Counted from the first letter of the stretch, positions 9,623-17,807 are shown. The stretch: DNA of 64,000 nucleotides from Sphingopyxis sp. CCNWLW2 (GCF_037095755.1 NZ_JBAWKJ010000001.1:1305001-1369000); one strand, 5' to 3'. Notes: generated by a model not told the origin, from the letters alone. Translations and numbers: made by a program.

Positions 9623-10539
9623 TGCGTTTGGCTTTCCTTGCCCTTGCTTTGCTCGCCGCGCCGGTGGGCGCCGAAGAGACCAAACCACAGCATAAACCGT
9701 TCCAGCCCGCCACGGCGGAGGAGAAAAAGGCGCGCGCGGCGGTGGTGATCGCCGATTATCGCTTCGACGACCTGCTCTGGGAAAACGACCGCATCGCGCA
9801 CCGCATCTATGGTCGCGCGCTCGAGGCGGCCGAGCCGCCCTCGTCGTCGGGGATCGACGCGTGGGGCAAGCGCGTGCGCTGGCCCTTCATGGACCGTCAG
9901 CTCAGAACCGGCGACCAGCATGCCGACCATGGCGAGGGGATCGACTTCTATAATGTCGGCACGGGGCGCGGTACCGGCGGGCTTGGCATCTGGTACGACA
10001 ACAAGCTCTGGACGTCGCGTAACTATGTGCGGCCGCGCATCCTGCAATCGGGCGCTGACGTCGCGGACTTCACCGTCGATTATGAGCCATGGCCGGTCGA
10101 TACGCTGCGCACCGTGCGGGAGACGCGCCGCTTCACGCTGCCCGCGGGGACGAATTTCACCCGGATGACCTCGACCATCGCGTCGAGCAGCGATGCCGAA
10201 TTGATCGTCGGGATCGGGATTTCGAAACGGCCGATAAATGGGAACAAGCTGGGTGAGGTCCGCAAGGATGCCGCCGCCGCGCGGTTGAGCTGGTGGGGCC
10301 CCGCCGATGGCGAAGGCGATAGCGGCAAGGGGCGGATGGCGGCGGCGGTGATCGTCGATCCGGCCGCCTTCGCGGGCTTTGCCGAGGACGCCGACAATTA
10401 TCTGATTCTGCTTCGCGTCCGGCCGGGGCAGCCCTTTGTCTATTACAGCGGCGCGGCGTGGGATCGCGGGGGCGACTTTGCGGCAGAGGATGGCTGGAAT
10501 AGCTATGTCGACGCGCAGCGACCCGATTTCCGGCCCTAG
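9622..10539 (+). CDS. DUF4861 family secreted protein
   Basis: This is a 305-aa protein of the uncharacterised DUF4861 family, judged from the blocks WENDRIAHRIYG (about 53-64), GIDAWGKRVRWP and the glycine-rich HADHGEGIDFYN...GTGGLGIW region. I chose the ATG at 9622, which shares one base with the manD stop (TGATG) and has GGAG six bases upstream. It gives a clean signal peptide ending PVGA; an in-frame ATG at 9610 is less likely. Export contrasts with cytosolic ManD, so it probably acts on the oligosaccharide in the periplasm. Members of this family recur beside uronate and rhamnose polysaccharide genes. I cannot assign a reaction. Confidence 0.78.
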   Translation: MRLAFLALALLAAPVGAEETKPQHKPFQPATAEEKKARAAVVIADYRFDDLLWENDRIAHRIYGRALEAAEPPSSSGIDAWGKRVRWPFMDRQLRTGDQHADHGEGIDFYNVGTGRGTGGLGIWYDNKLWTSRNYVRPRILQSGADVADFTVDYEPWPVDTLRTVRETRRFTLPAGTNFTRMTSTIASSSDAELIVGIGISKRPINGNKLGEVRKDAAAARLSWWGPADGEGDSGKGRMAAAVIVDPAAFAGFAEDADNYLILLRVRPGQPFVYYSGAAWDRGGDFAAEDGWNSYVDAQRPDFRP

Positions 10540-10572
10540 CCAGTTTCGCGGCGCGATGATAACGCAGCATCC

Positions 10573-11280
10573 ATGGCGGTAACCAAGGCGGCGTCGCTGG
10601 CGGATGATCTGGTCCAGCGCTTCGAGGAACAGATCGAAACGGGCGAAATGCCCGTCGGATCGCGTTTCCCGACTGAAAAAGAGATCACCGAGACGTTCGG
10701 CGTCAGCCGCACCGTCGTGCGCGAAGCTTATTCGCGCCTCGCTGCGCGTGGTCTGCTCGTGTCGCGGCGCGGGTCAGGGGCTTATGTTCCCGACGGCGCG
10801 CAATATCGCGCTTTCCAGGTCACCGCCGAGGAAATCGGCGAGATCGACGATGTGCTCAAGCTGCTCGAAATGCGCATGGGGTTCGAGGCCGAAATGGCCG
10901 ATCTCGCGGCGCGGCGGCGTACCGACGCCGATCTGGCGGCGCTGCGCAGCGCGCTCGACGCGATGGAGGAAGGCGGCGACGTCGACGCATCGGTCGCCGC
11001 CGATGCCGCCTTTCACGCTGCGATCGCAAGCGCGACGGGCAACCCCTATTTCCTGCGCTTCACCCAGTTTCTCGGCGTGCGGCTCGTCCCGTCGCGGCGG
11101 CTGTATCTGCAAGGCGACGATCCGGTCCGGCATCAACGCTATGCGCATACGATCAACCGCGACCATGAGGCGATCGTCGTCGCGATCGAGGCGGGCGATC
11201 CGGTCGCCGCGCGCCGCGCCGCGCGCCGGCATATCGAAAAATCGATTCTGCGCTATCGCACGCTCAAGGAGGGTCGATAG
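10573..11280 (+). CDS. FadR-subfamily GntR transcriptional regulator
   Basis: This 235-aa regulator has an N-terminal winged helix-turn-helix (about 10-75: SRFPTEKEITETFGVSR, then a GLLVSRRGSGAYV wing) and a C-terminal FCD ligand-binding domain (about 95-230) with the DAAFHAAIA and AARRHIEKSI helices typical of sugar-acid-responsive members. It follows the DUF4861 gene by 33 bases and is probably the last gene of the manD operon. The boxes of form TTGTCATACAA at 6911, 6930, 8372, 56094 and 56114 fit the FadR-subfamily consensus. I infer that it controls both halves of the uronate regulon, with a uronate or KDG-type metabolite as inducer. Confidence 0.88.
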   Translation: MAVTKAASLADDLVQRFEEQIETGEMPVGSRFPTEKEITETFGVSRTVVREAYSRLAARGLLVSRRGSGAYVPDGAQYRAFQVTAEEIGEIDDVLKLLEMRMGFEAEMADLAARRRTDADLAALRSALDAMEEGGDVDASVAADAAFHAAIASATGNPYFLRFTQFLGVRLVPSRRLYLQGDDPVRHQRYAHTINRDHEAIVVAIEAGDPVAARRAARRHIEKSILRYRTLKEGR

Positions 11281-11391
11281 CCGCTTGCCCGATAATGCGC
11301 GCTAATGATCGGTGCGATTGGTGCCGCACCCGTGCCCCAGAACGGGCCGCGCAGGAAATTAGCTATCTACTGACCTTGATTTCGACTCGTG

Positions 11392-11889
11392 ATGCTCTAT
11401 TCCAACCCCGTGCAAGGCGACCCCGACAATTACATAAGCCTGCTGTCTGCCGCGCAGATTGAAACGCTGCGGCACGTTTACGAGCACAAAAATTCCAAGC
11501 AGATCGCGCGGCTGATGAACGTTTCGCCGCACACCGTCGACGAGCGCGTGCGTCGCGTTCTAAAGAAGCTTAATGTTTCCAACAGGATAGAGGCGGCGCG
11601 TATCCTTGCTGTTAACGGTGTCTTCGATCATGTTACCCCTTATCAGCCTTTGACATATCAATTGATGGACCTTGGCGATATTTCTCCGCCCCCCGATGCC
11701 GATGCGGGGCGCAGTTCGTTTCGGCGATTTTTCGATATAGGTTCGCCATTTCCTACCGCGTCCCAGCCGGCCAACCGGCATGGGTTGATGGAAAGGATAA
11801 TCTGGCCGATTTTGATCGCTTTTGCGACAATATTGGCGTTCTCCGCCCTCTATTCGATCCTTGTCGGGCTCGGTCGTGTTCTGACCTGA
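11392..11889 (+). CDS. LuxR-type HTH protein with C-terminal membrane anchor
   Basis: This is a 165-aa protein. Residues about 17-70 form a GerE/LuxR helix-turn-helix (LSAAQIETLRHVYEHKNSKQ, then SPHTVDERVRRVLKKLNVSN). A low-complexity linker follows, then one hydrophobic segment near the end (IIWPILIAFATILAFSALYS). There is no receiver or ligand domain. A DNA-binding head tethered by a tail anchor suggests a membrane-bound regulator, but no target is visible. No clear Shine-Dalgarno sequence is seen, and GTG at 11389 is an alternative start. It heads a group of small genes that precede the flagellar locus. Confidence 0.72.
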   Translation: MLYSNPVQGDPDNYISLLSAAQIETLRHVYEHKNSKQIARLMNVSPHTVDERVRRVLKKLNVSNRIEAARILAVNGVFDHVTPYQPLTYQLMDLGDISPPPDADAGRSSFRRFFDIGSPFPTASQPANRHGLMERIIWPILIAFATILAFSALYSILVGLGRVLT

Positions 11890-11947
11890 TGTTCGAACGA
11901 ATGCTGCGGGGGGGAACCGGTAGCATTCTTTTTCAAGGAAAAAGAAG

Positions 11948-12322
11948 ATGCTGAATCAACGAGTTTCTGCGGCGAAGAAGATCGCTTCCGACCTGCATCT
12001 GGCCGAAGACGCCATCGACGAAGCGATGATCCGCATCGCCCAGCTCGCCGCGACGTTGCCCACCGCGCGCCGCGAAACCAACATGTCGGCGATCGTCGGC
12101 CAGGACGCGATGGCGAAAGTCGCGCATGCGCTCGCCGCCGCCGGCGAAGTCCGCCAGCTTCTGACCGACGCGCATCTGGCGCTGACCGTGACGCAGAAGG
12201 AAGTCGGGCTCGGCACGCGCATGTTCGGTGCGGGCGTCAAGCCGGCCGAAGCGAAGCTGGTCGCCGACGGCAGCAACGATCGCTCGGGCGACGGTGCTGC
12301 TACGTTCGCGAAGGCCGGTTGA
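11948..12322 (+). CDS. Conserved small protein of unknown function
   Basis: This 124-aa predicted soluble protein has an AAGGAAAAAG ribosome site before its ATG. It is rich in Ala and charged residues, with long amphipathic helices (KKIASDLHLAEDAIDEAMIR, then REVRQLL-like and LTVTQKE stretches), and it has no signal peptide or catalytic motif that I recognise. The helical pattern could support a coiled coil or a small helical bundle that binds a partner. It stands between the LuxR-TM gene and a small membrane protein gene, all on the same strand, which suggests that they may work together. Confidence 0.6.
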   Translation: MLNQRVSAAKKIASDLHLAEDAIDEAMIRIAQLAATLPTARRETNMSAIVGQDAMAKVAHALAAAGEVRQLLTDAHLALTVTQKEVGLGTRMFGAGVKPAEAKLVADGSNDRSGDGAATFAKAG

Positions 12323-12350
12323 ACCGCAAGAAAGAAGGTTGACAGCCACA

Positions 12351-12764
12351 ATGTGGTCCGTGGCGATTTATTATGTTGTCTTGCTCATCACGGTGGCCGT
12401 CGCGATCCGACGCGGCGGGCCACTGGAACGTTGGGCAGCCTATACAGCATTGATCGCCTCGGTCCTCACCAGTGCCCTGACGCCTTTTCCGACCTGGACC
12501 GATATCGAACTGAATATCTTCATCATAGACATGTTCGTTCTGCTGAGCTTCTGGTTCATTGCCATGCGCACGCAGAGCTTCTGGCCCTATTGGATTACCG
12601 GATGGCAGCTGATCGCCATTTTCGGCCATATCCAGAAGTTCATGTTTTCGGAGATATTGGCGCGACCCTATTCGCTTCTCTCAGTCTATATATCGTACCC
12701 GATCCTGTTGCTGATCATCTATGCATCGGGGTCGTCCAGCCGGCGGGAAAACGTCACGGCCTGA
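12351..12764 (+). CDS. Small integral membrane protein, unknown function
   Basis: This is a 137-aa protein with about four membrane helices: IYYVVLLITVAVAI, a second near YTALIASVLTSAL, LNIFIIDMFVLLSFWFIAM, and a last one near YPILLLIIYAS. I chose ATG 12351, which places the first helix at the N-terminus; upstream in-frame sequence overlaps the previous gene in a different frame and reads as non-protein. There is no recognisable family. It is 28 bases after the 124-aa gene and 27 before the winged-helix gene, so the three may be co-transcribed. Confidence 0.65.
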   Translation: MWSVAIYYVVLLITVAVAIRRGGPLERWAAYTALIASVLTSALTPFPTWTDIELNIFIIDMFVLLSFWFIAMRTQSFWPYWITGWQLIAIFGHIQKFMFSEILARPYSLLSVYISYPILLLIIYASGSSSRRENVTA

Positions 12765-12791
12765 TATGTGGCTCCCCGGGGGCATCGTCAC

Positions 12792-13295
12792 ATGCAGCAA
12801 TTTTCGAACCAAGAAATTGCCGAGCTGAAATCGCGGGTCGACCAGATCCATGAACTGCTGGCGAGCCGCGGCGAGGAATCGCCGGGCGTGACCGTACGCG
12901 CCATCGACAGCGCGCGCGGCAACACGCCGTCGAACGCGGCGCTGCTCGACCGGCTGTCGTTCAGCATCCAGGTCCGGCGCATCCGCCGCAGCCATTTCGG
13001 CACCGCCGAAATGTCGGGCCCGACCTGGGACATGATGCTCGACCTGATGCTCGCGGGCGCACACGGCCGCGTGCTCAGTGCCAGCGATCTTGCGACCGGG
13101 GCGGGCGTTCCGCTGTCATCGGGGCTGCGCATGATCGCGGCGCTCGAACGCCTCGGGCTGTTGCACCGCTCGATCGACGAGCGCGACCGGCGCCGCACGA
13201 TCGTCCGGCTGACCGACATCGGCACCGAACGCATGGCCAGCTATTTCGAGAAAATCGACGCCGCCTGGCAGAACGGGCAGACGCTGGCAGCCTAG
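12792..13295 (+). CDS. MarR-like winged-helix DNA-binding protein
   Basis: This is a 167-aa protein. Its first 25 residues (QEIAELKSRVDQIHELL) form a coiled-coil-like helix. The second half is a winged helix with the MarR pattern: SASDLATGAGVPLSSGLRMI as recognition region, LERLGLL, then a DERDRRRTIVRLT wing. The family is used as a local repressor or activator. I chose ATG 12792 over GTG 12768 because the extra residues are not helix-forming. It ends 54 bases before the convergent fliA gene, with a hairpin between them. Its target is unknown; flagellar control is possible but unsupported. Confidence 0.7.
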   Translation: MQQFSNQEIAELKSRVDQIHELLASRGEESPGVTVRAIDSARGNTPSNAALLDRLSFSIQVRRIRRSHFGTAEMSGPTWDMMLDLMLAGAHGRVLSASDLATGAGVPLSSGLRMIAALERLGLLHRSIDERDRRRTIVRLTDIGTERMASYFEKIDAAWQNGQTLAA

Positions 13296-13303
13296 CCCCC
13301 CAA

Positions 13304-13344
13304 ACCGGGTGCGGGGCCGACTGGTCGCGCGCACCGCACCCGGT
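13304..13344. terminator. Bidirectional hairpin between the winged-helix gene and fliA
   Basis: ACCGGGTGCGG (13304-13314) pairs perfectly with CCGCACCCGGT (13334-13344) across a 19-base loop. It lies between two convergent genes, so it can end both transcripts. No T-run is present. Confidence 0.6.
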
Positions 13345-13348
13345 CCCC

Positions 13349-14095
13349 CTATTCGGTCATTTCCTTCATCATGCGATCGACCTTGATCATCGCCTCGCGC
13401 TTGATCTGGCAGATGCGCGCGGCGCTGACGTCGAGGGTCAGGCCGATTTCGTGCAGGTTGAGCTCTTCGAAGAAATAGAGCTGGAGCACCATCTGTTCGC
13501 GGTGCGACAGGCGGCCGACGCACTGGCGCAGTGCGCCCATCAGATCCTCCTGTTCGCACCGCTCGTCGGCGCCCGTATCGTCGTCAGCCGCGAGGAAGGC
13601 GCCGATGTCGGTGAGCTCGTCGAGTGAGGTCGACCGGCCGTGCGTCGCATTGCGTTCGAGCGCGAAATAATCCTCCGCCGACATGTCGAACGCGACCGCC
13701 ATTTCGGCCGTCGTCGGCGCGCGCATCAACTGCTGTTCGAGCGTGCTGCGCATCGCGTGGATCCGCTTCGCCGCGACCATCGCCGAGCGGCCGACATCGG
13801 CCTCGCGGCGCAGCTGGTCGATCATCGCGCCGCGGATGCGCGTCGTCGCATAGGTGGCAAAGGCGAACCCGCGCTCCTCATAATTTCGGCTCGCCTCGAT
13901 CAGCGCGATCAGCCCGGTCTGGATCAAATCGTCGAGCTCGCTCGTCCGCGACACGCGCGAAAACACCTGCCACGCGATCTTGCGAACCAGCGGCGAATAT
14001 TCCTCGACCAGCGCCTCGACGCTTTCGCCGTAGCCGCGTGCGCGCGGCGCGCGGCCGACGGTCCCGGCAAATTGCTCGGCGGGCTCAATTCTCAT
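13349..14095 (-). CDS. fliA: Flagellar sigma factor sigma-28 (FliA)
   Basis: This is a 248-aa sigma factor that directs RNA polymerase to late flagellar genes. Region 2 spans about residues 30-100 (YSPLVRKIAWQVF, SELDDLIQTGLIALIEA, FATYATTRIRGAMIDQLRR). Region 4 is at the C-terminus (LSHREQMVLQLYFFEELNLH, then SAARICQIKREAM). The ATG at 14095 overlaps the end of flhA by 11 bases, so it is co-translated with flhA. The same operon starts at a sigma-54-type promoter at 17065, which puts FliA under class II control. FlgM at 17.4 kb is its antagonist. Likely target promoters are at 17767, 26442, 31538 and 43425. Confidence 0.93.
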   Translation of the reverse strand: MRIEPAEQFAGTVGRAPRARGYGESVEALVEEYSPLVRKIAWQVFSRVSRTSELDDLIQTGLIALIEASRNYEERGFAFATYATTRIRGAMIDQLRREADVGRSAMVAAKRIHAMRSTLEQQLMRAPTTAEMAVAFDMSAEDYFALERNATHGRSTSLDELTDIGAFLAADDDTGADERCEQEDLMGALRQCVGRLSHREQMVLQLYFFEELNLHEIGLTLDVSAARICQIKREAMIKVDRMMKEMTE

Positions 14096-16208
14096 GCGGT
14101 TGGTCCTCCATGTGGGCTTCGGGCCCGGACGCGAGGCGGGGCACTTCGGCGCCGATCGTCGCGACGATTTCGGTCTGCTTGGTCGCCGGAATCTCGAGAT
14201 AGGAGATGACGGCGACGTCGGGGAAAGTGGCGCGCACAAGGCGCGAGAGGGCGGAGCGGCAGATCGGCGAGGCGACGAGCGCGAAGCTGCGCGTCTGAAG
14301 CAGCAGCGGTTCGACCGCCTGGCCGACCTGTTCGATGATCGTCATCGCCATGCCATGTTCGAACGGCCACTCGGCGGCGGGGTTGGCGCGCACCGCCTGG
14401 TTGAGCAGCACCTCGACCTCGGGACTGAAGGTGACGACGGGCAGCGGCATCCGGCTCGGCACGATCGTCTGGACGATCAGCGCGCCGATGCGCTGGCGCA
14501 CCGCTTCGATCAGGTCGATCTCGCCCAGCTGCTGCGGCGACAGCGCCACCATCGCCTCGGCGATCTTGCGGAAATCGCGCAGCGGCACGCGCTCGATGAG
14601 CAAGGATTTGCACAGGCTCGCGACGCGCGGCAGCGAATAGCCTTGGGGCGACAGATTCTGCGCGAGCTGCGGATAATGCGTCTTGAGATTGTCGATCAGC
14701 GCCTGCGCGTCGTCGATGCCGAACAGCTCGGCGGCGGCGCCGACGATGCTGTTGTTGAGGTGCGTCGCGACGACGGTCGCCGGATCGACGACGGTATAGC
14801 CCGCGGCGATCGCGTCATTCTGCATCGCCTTTGGAATCCACAGCGCGTCGAGGCCGAAGGTCGGATCCTTGCACGGGCGGCCGACGACCTTGGTCACAAG
14901 GTCGCCCGAATCGAGCGCGAGCATTTCGTTGGGGAAGACCTCGTCCTCGCCGACGATCACCCCGGCAACCGAGATGCGATAGACGTTGCCGGGCAGCGAC
15001 AGGTCGTCGGTGACCTTCACCGGCGGCACGACAAAGCCGAGTTCCTTCGACAATTGGCGGCGGATGCCCGTGATGCGCGTCATCAGCGGCGAGCCCTTGC
15101 GTTCGTCGACGAGGGTGACGAGCGCATAGCCGATCTCGAGCTGGCACGCGCTCGCGTCGCTGACGTCGGCCCATTCGATATGCGACGGGTCGGGCGCGGG
15201 CGCGGCGGGTTCGGGCAGGTCGGCGACCGCGGCGGCGCTGCGGCGCAGCTGCCAGCCGATAGCGAAGGAGAGCGCGGCGGCGGGCAGGATCAACATCTGC
15301 GGCATCGCGGGAACGAGCCCGAGGATGAAGAGAATACCGCCGACCGCCATCCAGATGGCGGGCGAGGAAAACTGGCTGCCGATCTGGCCGCTGAGGTCGA
15401 AGGGCGAGGACACGCGGGTGACGATCGCCGCGGCGGCGATCGACAGCAGCAGCGCCGGGATCTGCGCAACGAGCGCGTCGCCGATCGCCAGCGTGACATA
15501 GGTGCTGCCCGCTTCGGAGAAGCTCAGCCCATGGCTGAAGATGCCGAGGATGAGCCCGCCAACGATGTTCACGAACAGGATCAGCAGGCCGGCGACGGCG
15601 TCGCCCTTCACGAATTTCGACGCACCGTCCATCGAGCCGTAGAAATCGGCTTCGGTCGCGACTTCGACGCGGCGCGCCTTGGCTTCTTCGGGGCTGAGCA
15701 GCCCGGCGTTGAGATCGGCGTCGATCGCCATCTGCTTGCCGGGCAGGGCATCGAGGGTGAAGCGCGCCGACACCTCGGACACGCGGCCCGCGCCCTTGGT
15801 GATCACGATCAGGTTGATGATCATCAGCACGAAAAAGACGAACAGGCCGACGACATAGTCGCCGCCGATCAGCACCTGGCCAAACGCCTCGATCACATGG
15901 CCCGCCGACGCGGTGCCTTCGTGGCCGTGGACGAGCACGACGCGCGTCGAGGCGACGTTGAGCGCGAGCCGGAACAATGTCGCGAGCAGCAACACGGTCG
16001 GAAAGGCGGAGAAATCGAGCGGTTTCGACGCCTGCAGCGCGACCATCAGGATGAGCAGGCTGATCATAATGTTCGCGACAAAACTGATGTCGAGGATCAG
16101 CGGCGAAACGGGGATCACCATCAGCCCGACGAGGATCAGCATTCCCGCGGGCAGCGCCGATACGCCGGCGATGCGGCCGATGTTGGCGAGGTTGAAGCCG
16201 CCGGTCAT
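14085..16208 (-). CDS. flhA: Flagellar export gate protein FlhA
   Basis: This is the 707-aa core of the flagellar type III export gate and has full family length. The N-terminal half has about eight membrane helices from residue 15 on. The FHIPEP-family signature is in the loop LPGKQMAIDADLNAG (about 150-165). The C-terminal half is the cytosolic domain that docks chaperone-substrate pairs. It overlaps the upstream SLT gene by 4 bases and fliA by 11, making a tight SLT-flhA-fliA operon away from the other export genes (fliOPQR-flhB at 31.5-34.8 kb). Confidence 0.95.
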   Translation of the reverse strand: MTGGFNLANIGRIAGVSALPAGMLILVGLMVIPVSPLILDISFVANIMISLLILMVALQASKPLDFSAFPTVLLLATLFRLALNVASTRVVLVHGHEGTASAGHVIEAFGQVLIGGDYVVGLFVFFVLMIINLIVITKGAGRVSEVSARFTLDALPGKQMAIDADLNAGLLSPEEAKARRVEVATEADFYGSMDGASKFVKGDAVAGLLILFVNIVGGLILGIFSHGLSFSEAGSTYVTLAIGDALVAQIPALLLSIAAAAIVTRVSSPFDLSGQIGSQFSSPAIWMAVGGILFILGLVPAMPQMLILPAAALSFAIGWQLRRSAAAVADLPEPAAPAPDPSHIEWADVSDASACQLEIGYALVTLVDERKGSPLMTRITGIRRQLSKELGFVVPPVKVTDDLSLPGNVYRISVAGVIVGEDEVFPNEMLALDSGDLVTKVVGRPCKDPTFGLDALWIPKAMQNDAIAAGYTVVDPATVVATHLNNSIVGAAAELFGIDDAQALIDNLKTHYPQLAQNLSPQGYSLPRVASLCKSLLIERVPLRDFRKIAEAMVALSPQQLGEIDLIEAVRQRIGALIVQTIVPSRMPLPVVTFSPEVEVLLNQAVRANPAAEWPFEHGMAMTIIEQVGQAVEPLLLQTRSFALVASPICRSALSRLVRATFPDVAVISYLEIPATKQTEIVATIGAEVPRLASGPEAHMEDQPHEN

Positions 16209-17032
16209 GCCGCGCCTCCCGAAAGCGACGCGAGCCGCCGATAGGCATCGGCGGCAAAGCCCATCGAGAGCTTTTTGGGCATAGGCTGGATATCCATCAT
16301 CTGTAGGGGCGGGCGTCCGCCGCCATTGTTCGCGAGGCCGCTCGAACTGCTTGCCTCGGCGTGCCAGCCCGAGGGGGCGAAGGGCTTCATATTTTCGATC
16401 TTGCCGCCGTCCTCGAGCTTCACGCGAAAGCGGTCGCGGATCTCGGCGAGGCTGCGCATGCTGCCGTCGGGGGCGTAAAAGACCGACCGGTTCGCCGCTG
16501 CCGCCTCGGGCATCATCGATGCGCCGGGCTGGTCGGGGTTGGTTTCGAGCGCGGTCAGGAATTTTGCGGCGCCACCCGACCCGAGGAAATGCGCGAGATA
16601 AAGGTCGACGGGCTCGGCGCTGCGGCCGATCCGGCTTTCGATATAGTCGCGATTGTCGCCGGTCAGCGCGGCTGCCATGTTCGACGAGGCCGTGGGGTCG
16701 TCGCGGAGGTCGAGAATCTGCTGGCGGAGCGCGGGGTCGGCGACCGTCAGCCGACCCGAAGCGTCGCGGCCGATCGCATCGGCGGCCCAGGCAAGGCCGT
16801 GGTTCGCGCCGTGACGATCGAGCGTCGCGAGCCAGGTCTGCTTGGTGAACTGGTACAGGCCGCGGGCCGACGAGGTCTGCGCTTTCGCGGTCGGATTATA
16901 GCCGCTTTCGACGCGCGCGACGTCGAACAGATAATCGAAATCGACCCCCGAACGCGCCGACGCATTCTGCACCGCATCCATCACGGGAGCGGCGATGCGG
17001 GTCGAGCCCCGGGGATTGTTGATTGCGTTCAT
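16205..17032 (-). CDS. Lytic transglycosylase (SLT domain), probably flagellar
   Basis: This 275-aa protein has a lysozyme-like SLT domain in its first half: FDVARVESGYNPTAK (catalytic Glu42 by family pattern), then SSARGLYQFTKQTW. It cuts peptidoglycan between MurNAc and GlcNAc. No clear signal peptide is seen, so export may be through the flagellar apparatus. It is the first gene of a sigma-54 operon with flhA and fliA. The FlgJ in this window (23.95 kb) has only the rod-cap domain and no muramidase, so this enzyme is the likely one that opens the wall for the rod. The C-terminal 100 residues are low-complexity. Confidence 0.85.
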   Translation of the reverse strand: MNAINNPRGSTRIAAPVMDAVQNASARSGVDFDYLFDVARVESGYNPTAKAQTSSARGLYQFTKQTWLATLDRHGANHGLAWAADAIGRDASGRLTVADPALRQQILDLRDDPTASSNMAAALTGDNRDYIESRIGRSAEPVDLYLAHFLGSGGAAKFLTALETNPDQPGASMMPEAAAANRSVFYAPDGSMRSLAEIRDRFRVKLEDGGKIENMKPFAPSGWHAEASSSSGLANNGGGRPPLQMMDIQPMPKKLSMGFAADAYRRLASLSGGAA

Positions 17033-17064
17033 GGCTGTTGGTTCCGCTTGTTCAGCAGACCAAA

Positions 17065-17080
17065 AGCAATCATCGTGCCA
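17065..17080 (-). promoter_or_regulatory. Sigma-54-type promoter for SLT-flhA-fliA
   Basis: On the minus strand TGGCACGATGATTGCT matches the sigma-54 consensus TGGCACGRNNNTTGCW at every defined base. GG and GC are correctly spaced. Transcription would start near 17054, about 20 bases before the SLT start. Confidence 0.72.
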
Positions 17081-17112
17081 TTTCGTGGAAACGGCTGGAA
17101 ATTATGTGGTTA

Positions 17113-17421
17113 TCAGTAGCTTAAAGCCACCCCGCGCGGACGGGTGCCACGGATTTCGTGGCTCTTGTCAATCCTCTGACGCGTCCAGTTCTTCAGGATG
17201 TTGACGCGCATCGCGGCGGCTTCGAGCTGGCCGAGCGTCTTCCCGATCAGCACGCGGGCGCGATGTTCGCTGCCCGCGGGGATATTCGCACCACGAAACA
17301 GGATCACGGCGGTTGCCAATTCTTCGGTCGCCGCGATGATCGCGCCGGCGTCATGCCCGTCGAGCGCGCCGACCAATGTTTCAAGCCGCGATTCAATTTC
17401 TTCCATCTCTGCCAGCATCAT
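17113..17421 (-). CDS. Small protein after FlgM, possible FlgN-like chaperone
   Basis: This is a 102-aa, mostly helical protein whose start overlaps the flgM stop by 4 bases (ATGA). The first 60 residues (EMEEIESRLETLVGAL, then IIAATEELATAVILF) and a later LGQLEAAAMRVNILKNW helix resemble the long helices of FlgN, the export chaperone for FlgK and FlgL. Position supports that, since flgN commonly follows flgM. The match is by pattern and place only. It could instead be an unrelated small flagellar protein. Confidence 0.55.
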   Translation of the reverse strand: MMLAEMEEIESRLETLVGALDGHDAGAIIAATEELATAVILFRGANIPAGSEHRARVLIGKTLGQLEAAAMRVNILKNWTRQRIDKSHEIRGTRPRGVALSY

Positions 17422-17714
17422 TCGGCCCCGCTGTGGAAATCGAGCATCGCGCTCGCGATGATCGCGGGATGCACGCCATAGCTGCCATTGGCGATCGCGG
17501 TGCGCAGCGAGGCGACGCGCGCGATGTCGACCGGCGGCGCCTGATCGGCGAGGCTGCCCGCGAGGCGGGTCAGCCGCGCGGTCGGCAGATTGTCCTGCGC
17601 CGGCTGGAGCTGCGCCGGCGCGCGCATCGCGGTCGCCGCTTCGTTGGCGACCCTGCGCAGCGGGCCGGCACGGCCGATGCCGCCGACTGGTCCGATCTTG
17701 CTGTCACCCGACAT
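17418..17714 (-). CDS. flgM: Anti-sigma-28 factor FlgM
   Basis: This is a 98-aa protein that holds FliA inactive until the hook is complete and FlgM is exported. The C-terminal sigma-binding half has the family pattern DIARVASLRTAIANGSYGVH followed by PAIIASAMLDF. The N-terminal half is disordered, as expected for an exported anti-sigma factor. I chose ATG 17714 because GGAGG stands 5 bases before it; an upstream ATG at 17726 lacks one. A likely FliA promoter sits 53 bases upstream, so FlgM is in the class that it controls, a standard feedback loop. Confidence 0.9.
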   Translation of the reverse strand: MSGDSKIGPVGGIGRAGPLRRVANEAATAMRAPAQLQPAQDNLPTARLTRLAGSLADQAPPVDIARVASLRTAIANGSYGVHPAIIASAMLDFHSGAE

Positions 17715-17766
17715 AAAAGCCTCCATCCGGTGCCGTCAGAAAAGTGACGACGCGGTTCACGAAGGC

Positions 17767-17795
17767 TTTAACGGACGCGGTTCCCGGCGATTAAG
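17767..17795 (-). promoter_or_regulatory. Candidate sigma-28 promoter for flgM
   Basis: On the minus strand: CTTAATC, 13 bases, TCCGTTAAA. The same arrangement with the same spacing is found before motA, fliD and fliC. It lies just downstream of the flgA terminator. Confidence 0.62.
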
Positions 17796-17807
17796 GCCGC
17801 CCACCGC

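Noticed and set aside
14094..16244. A 716-codon open frame antisense to flhA
   Set aside because: Typical GC-rich shadow frame: Arg/Asp/His-rich and no family pattern, while the opposite strand is a full-length FlhA.
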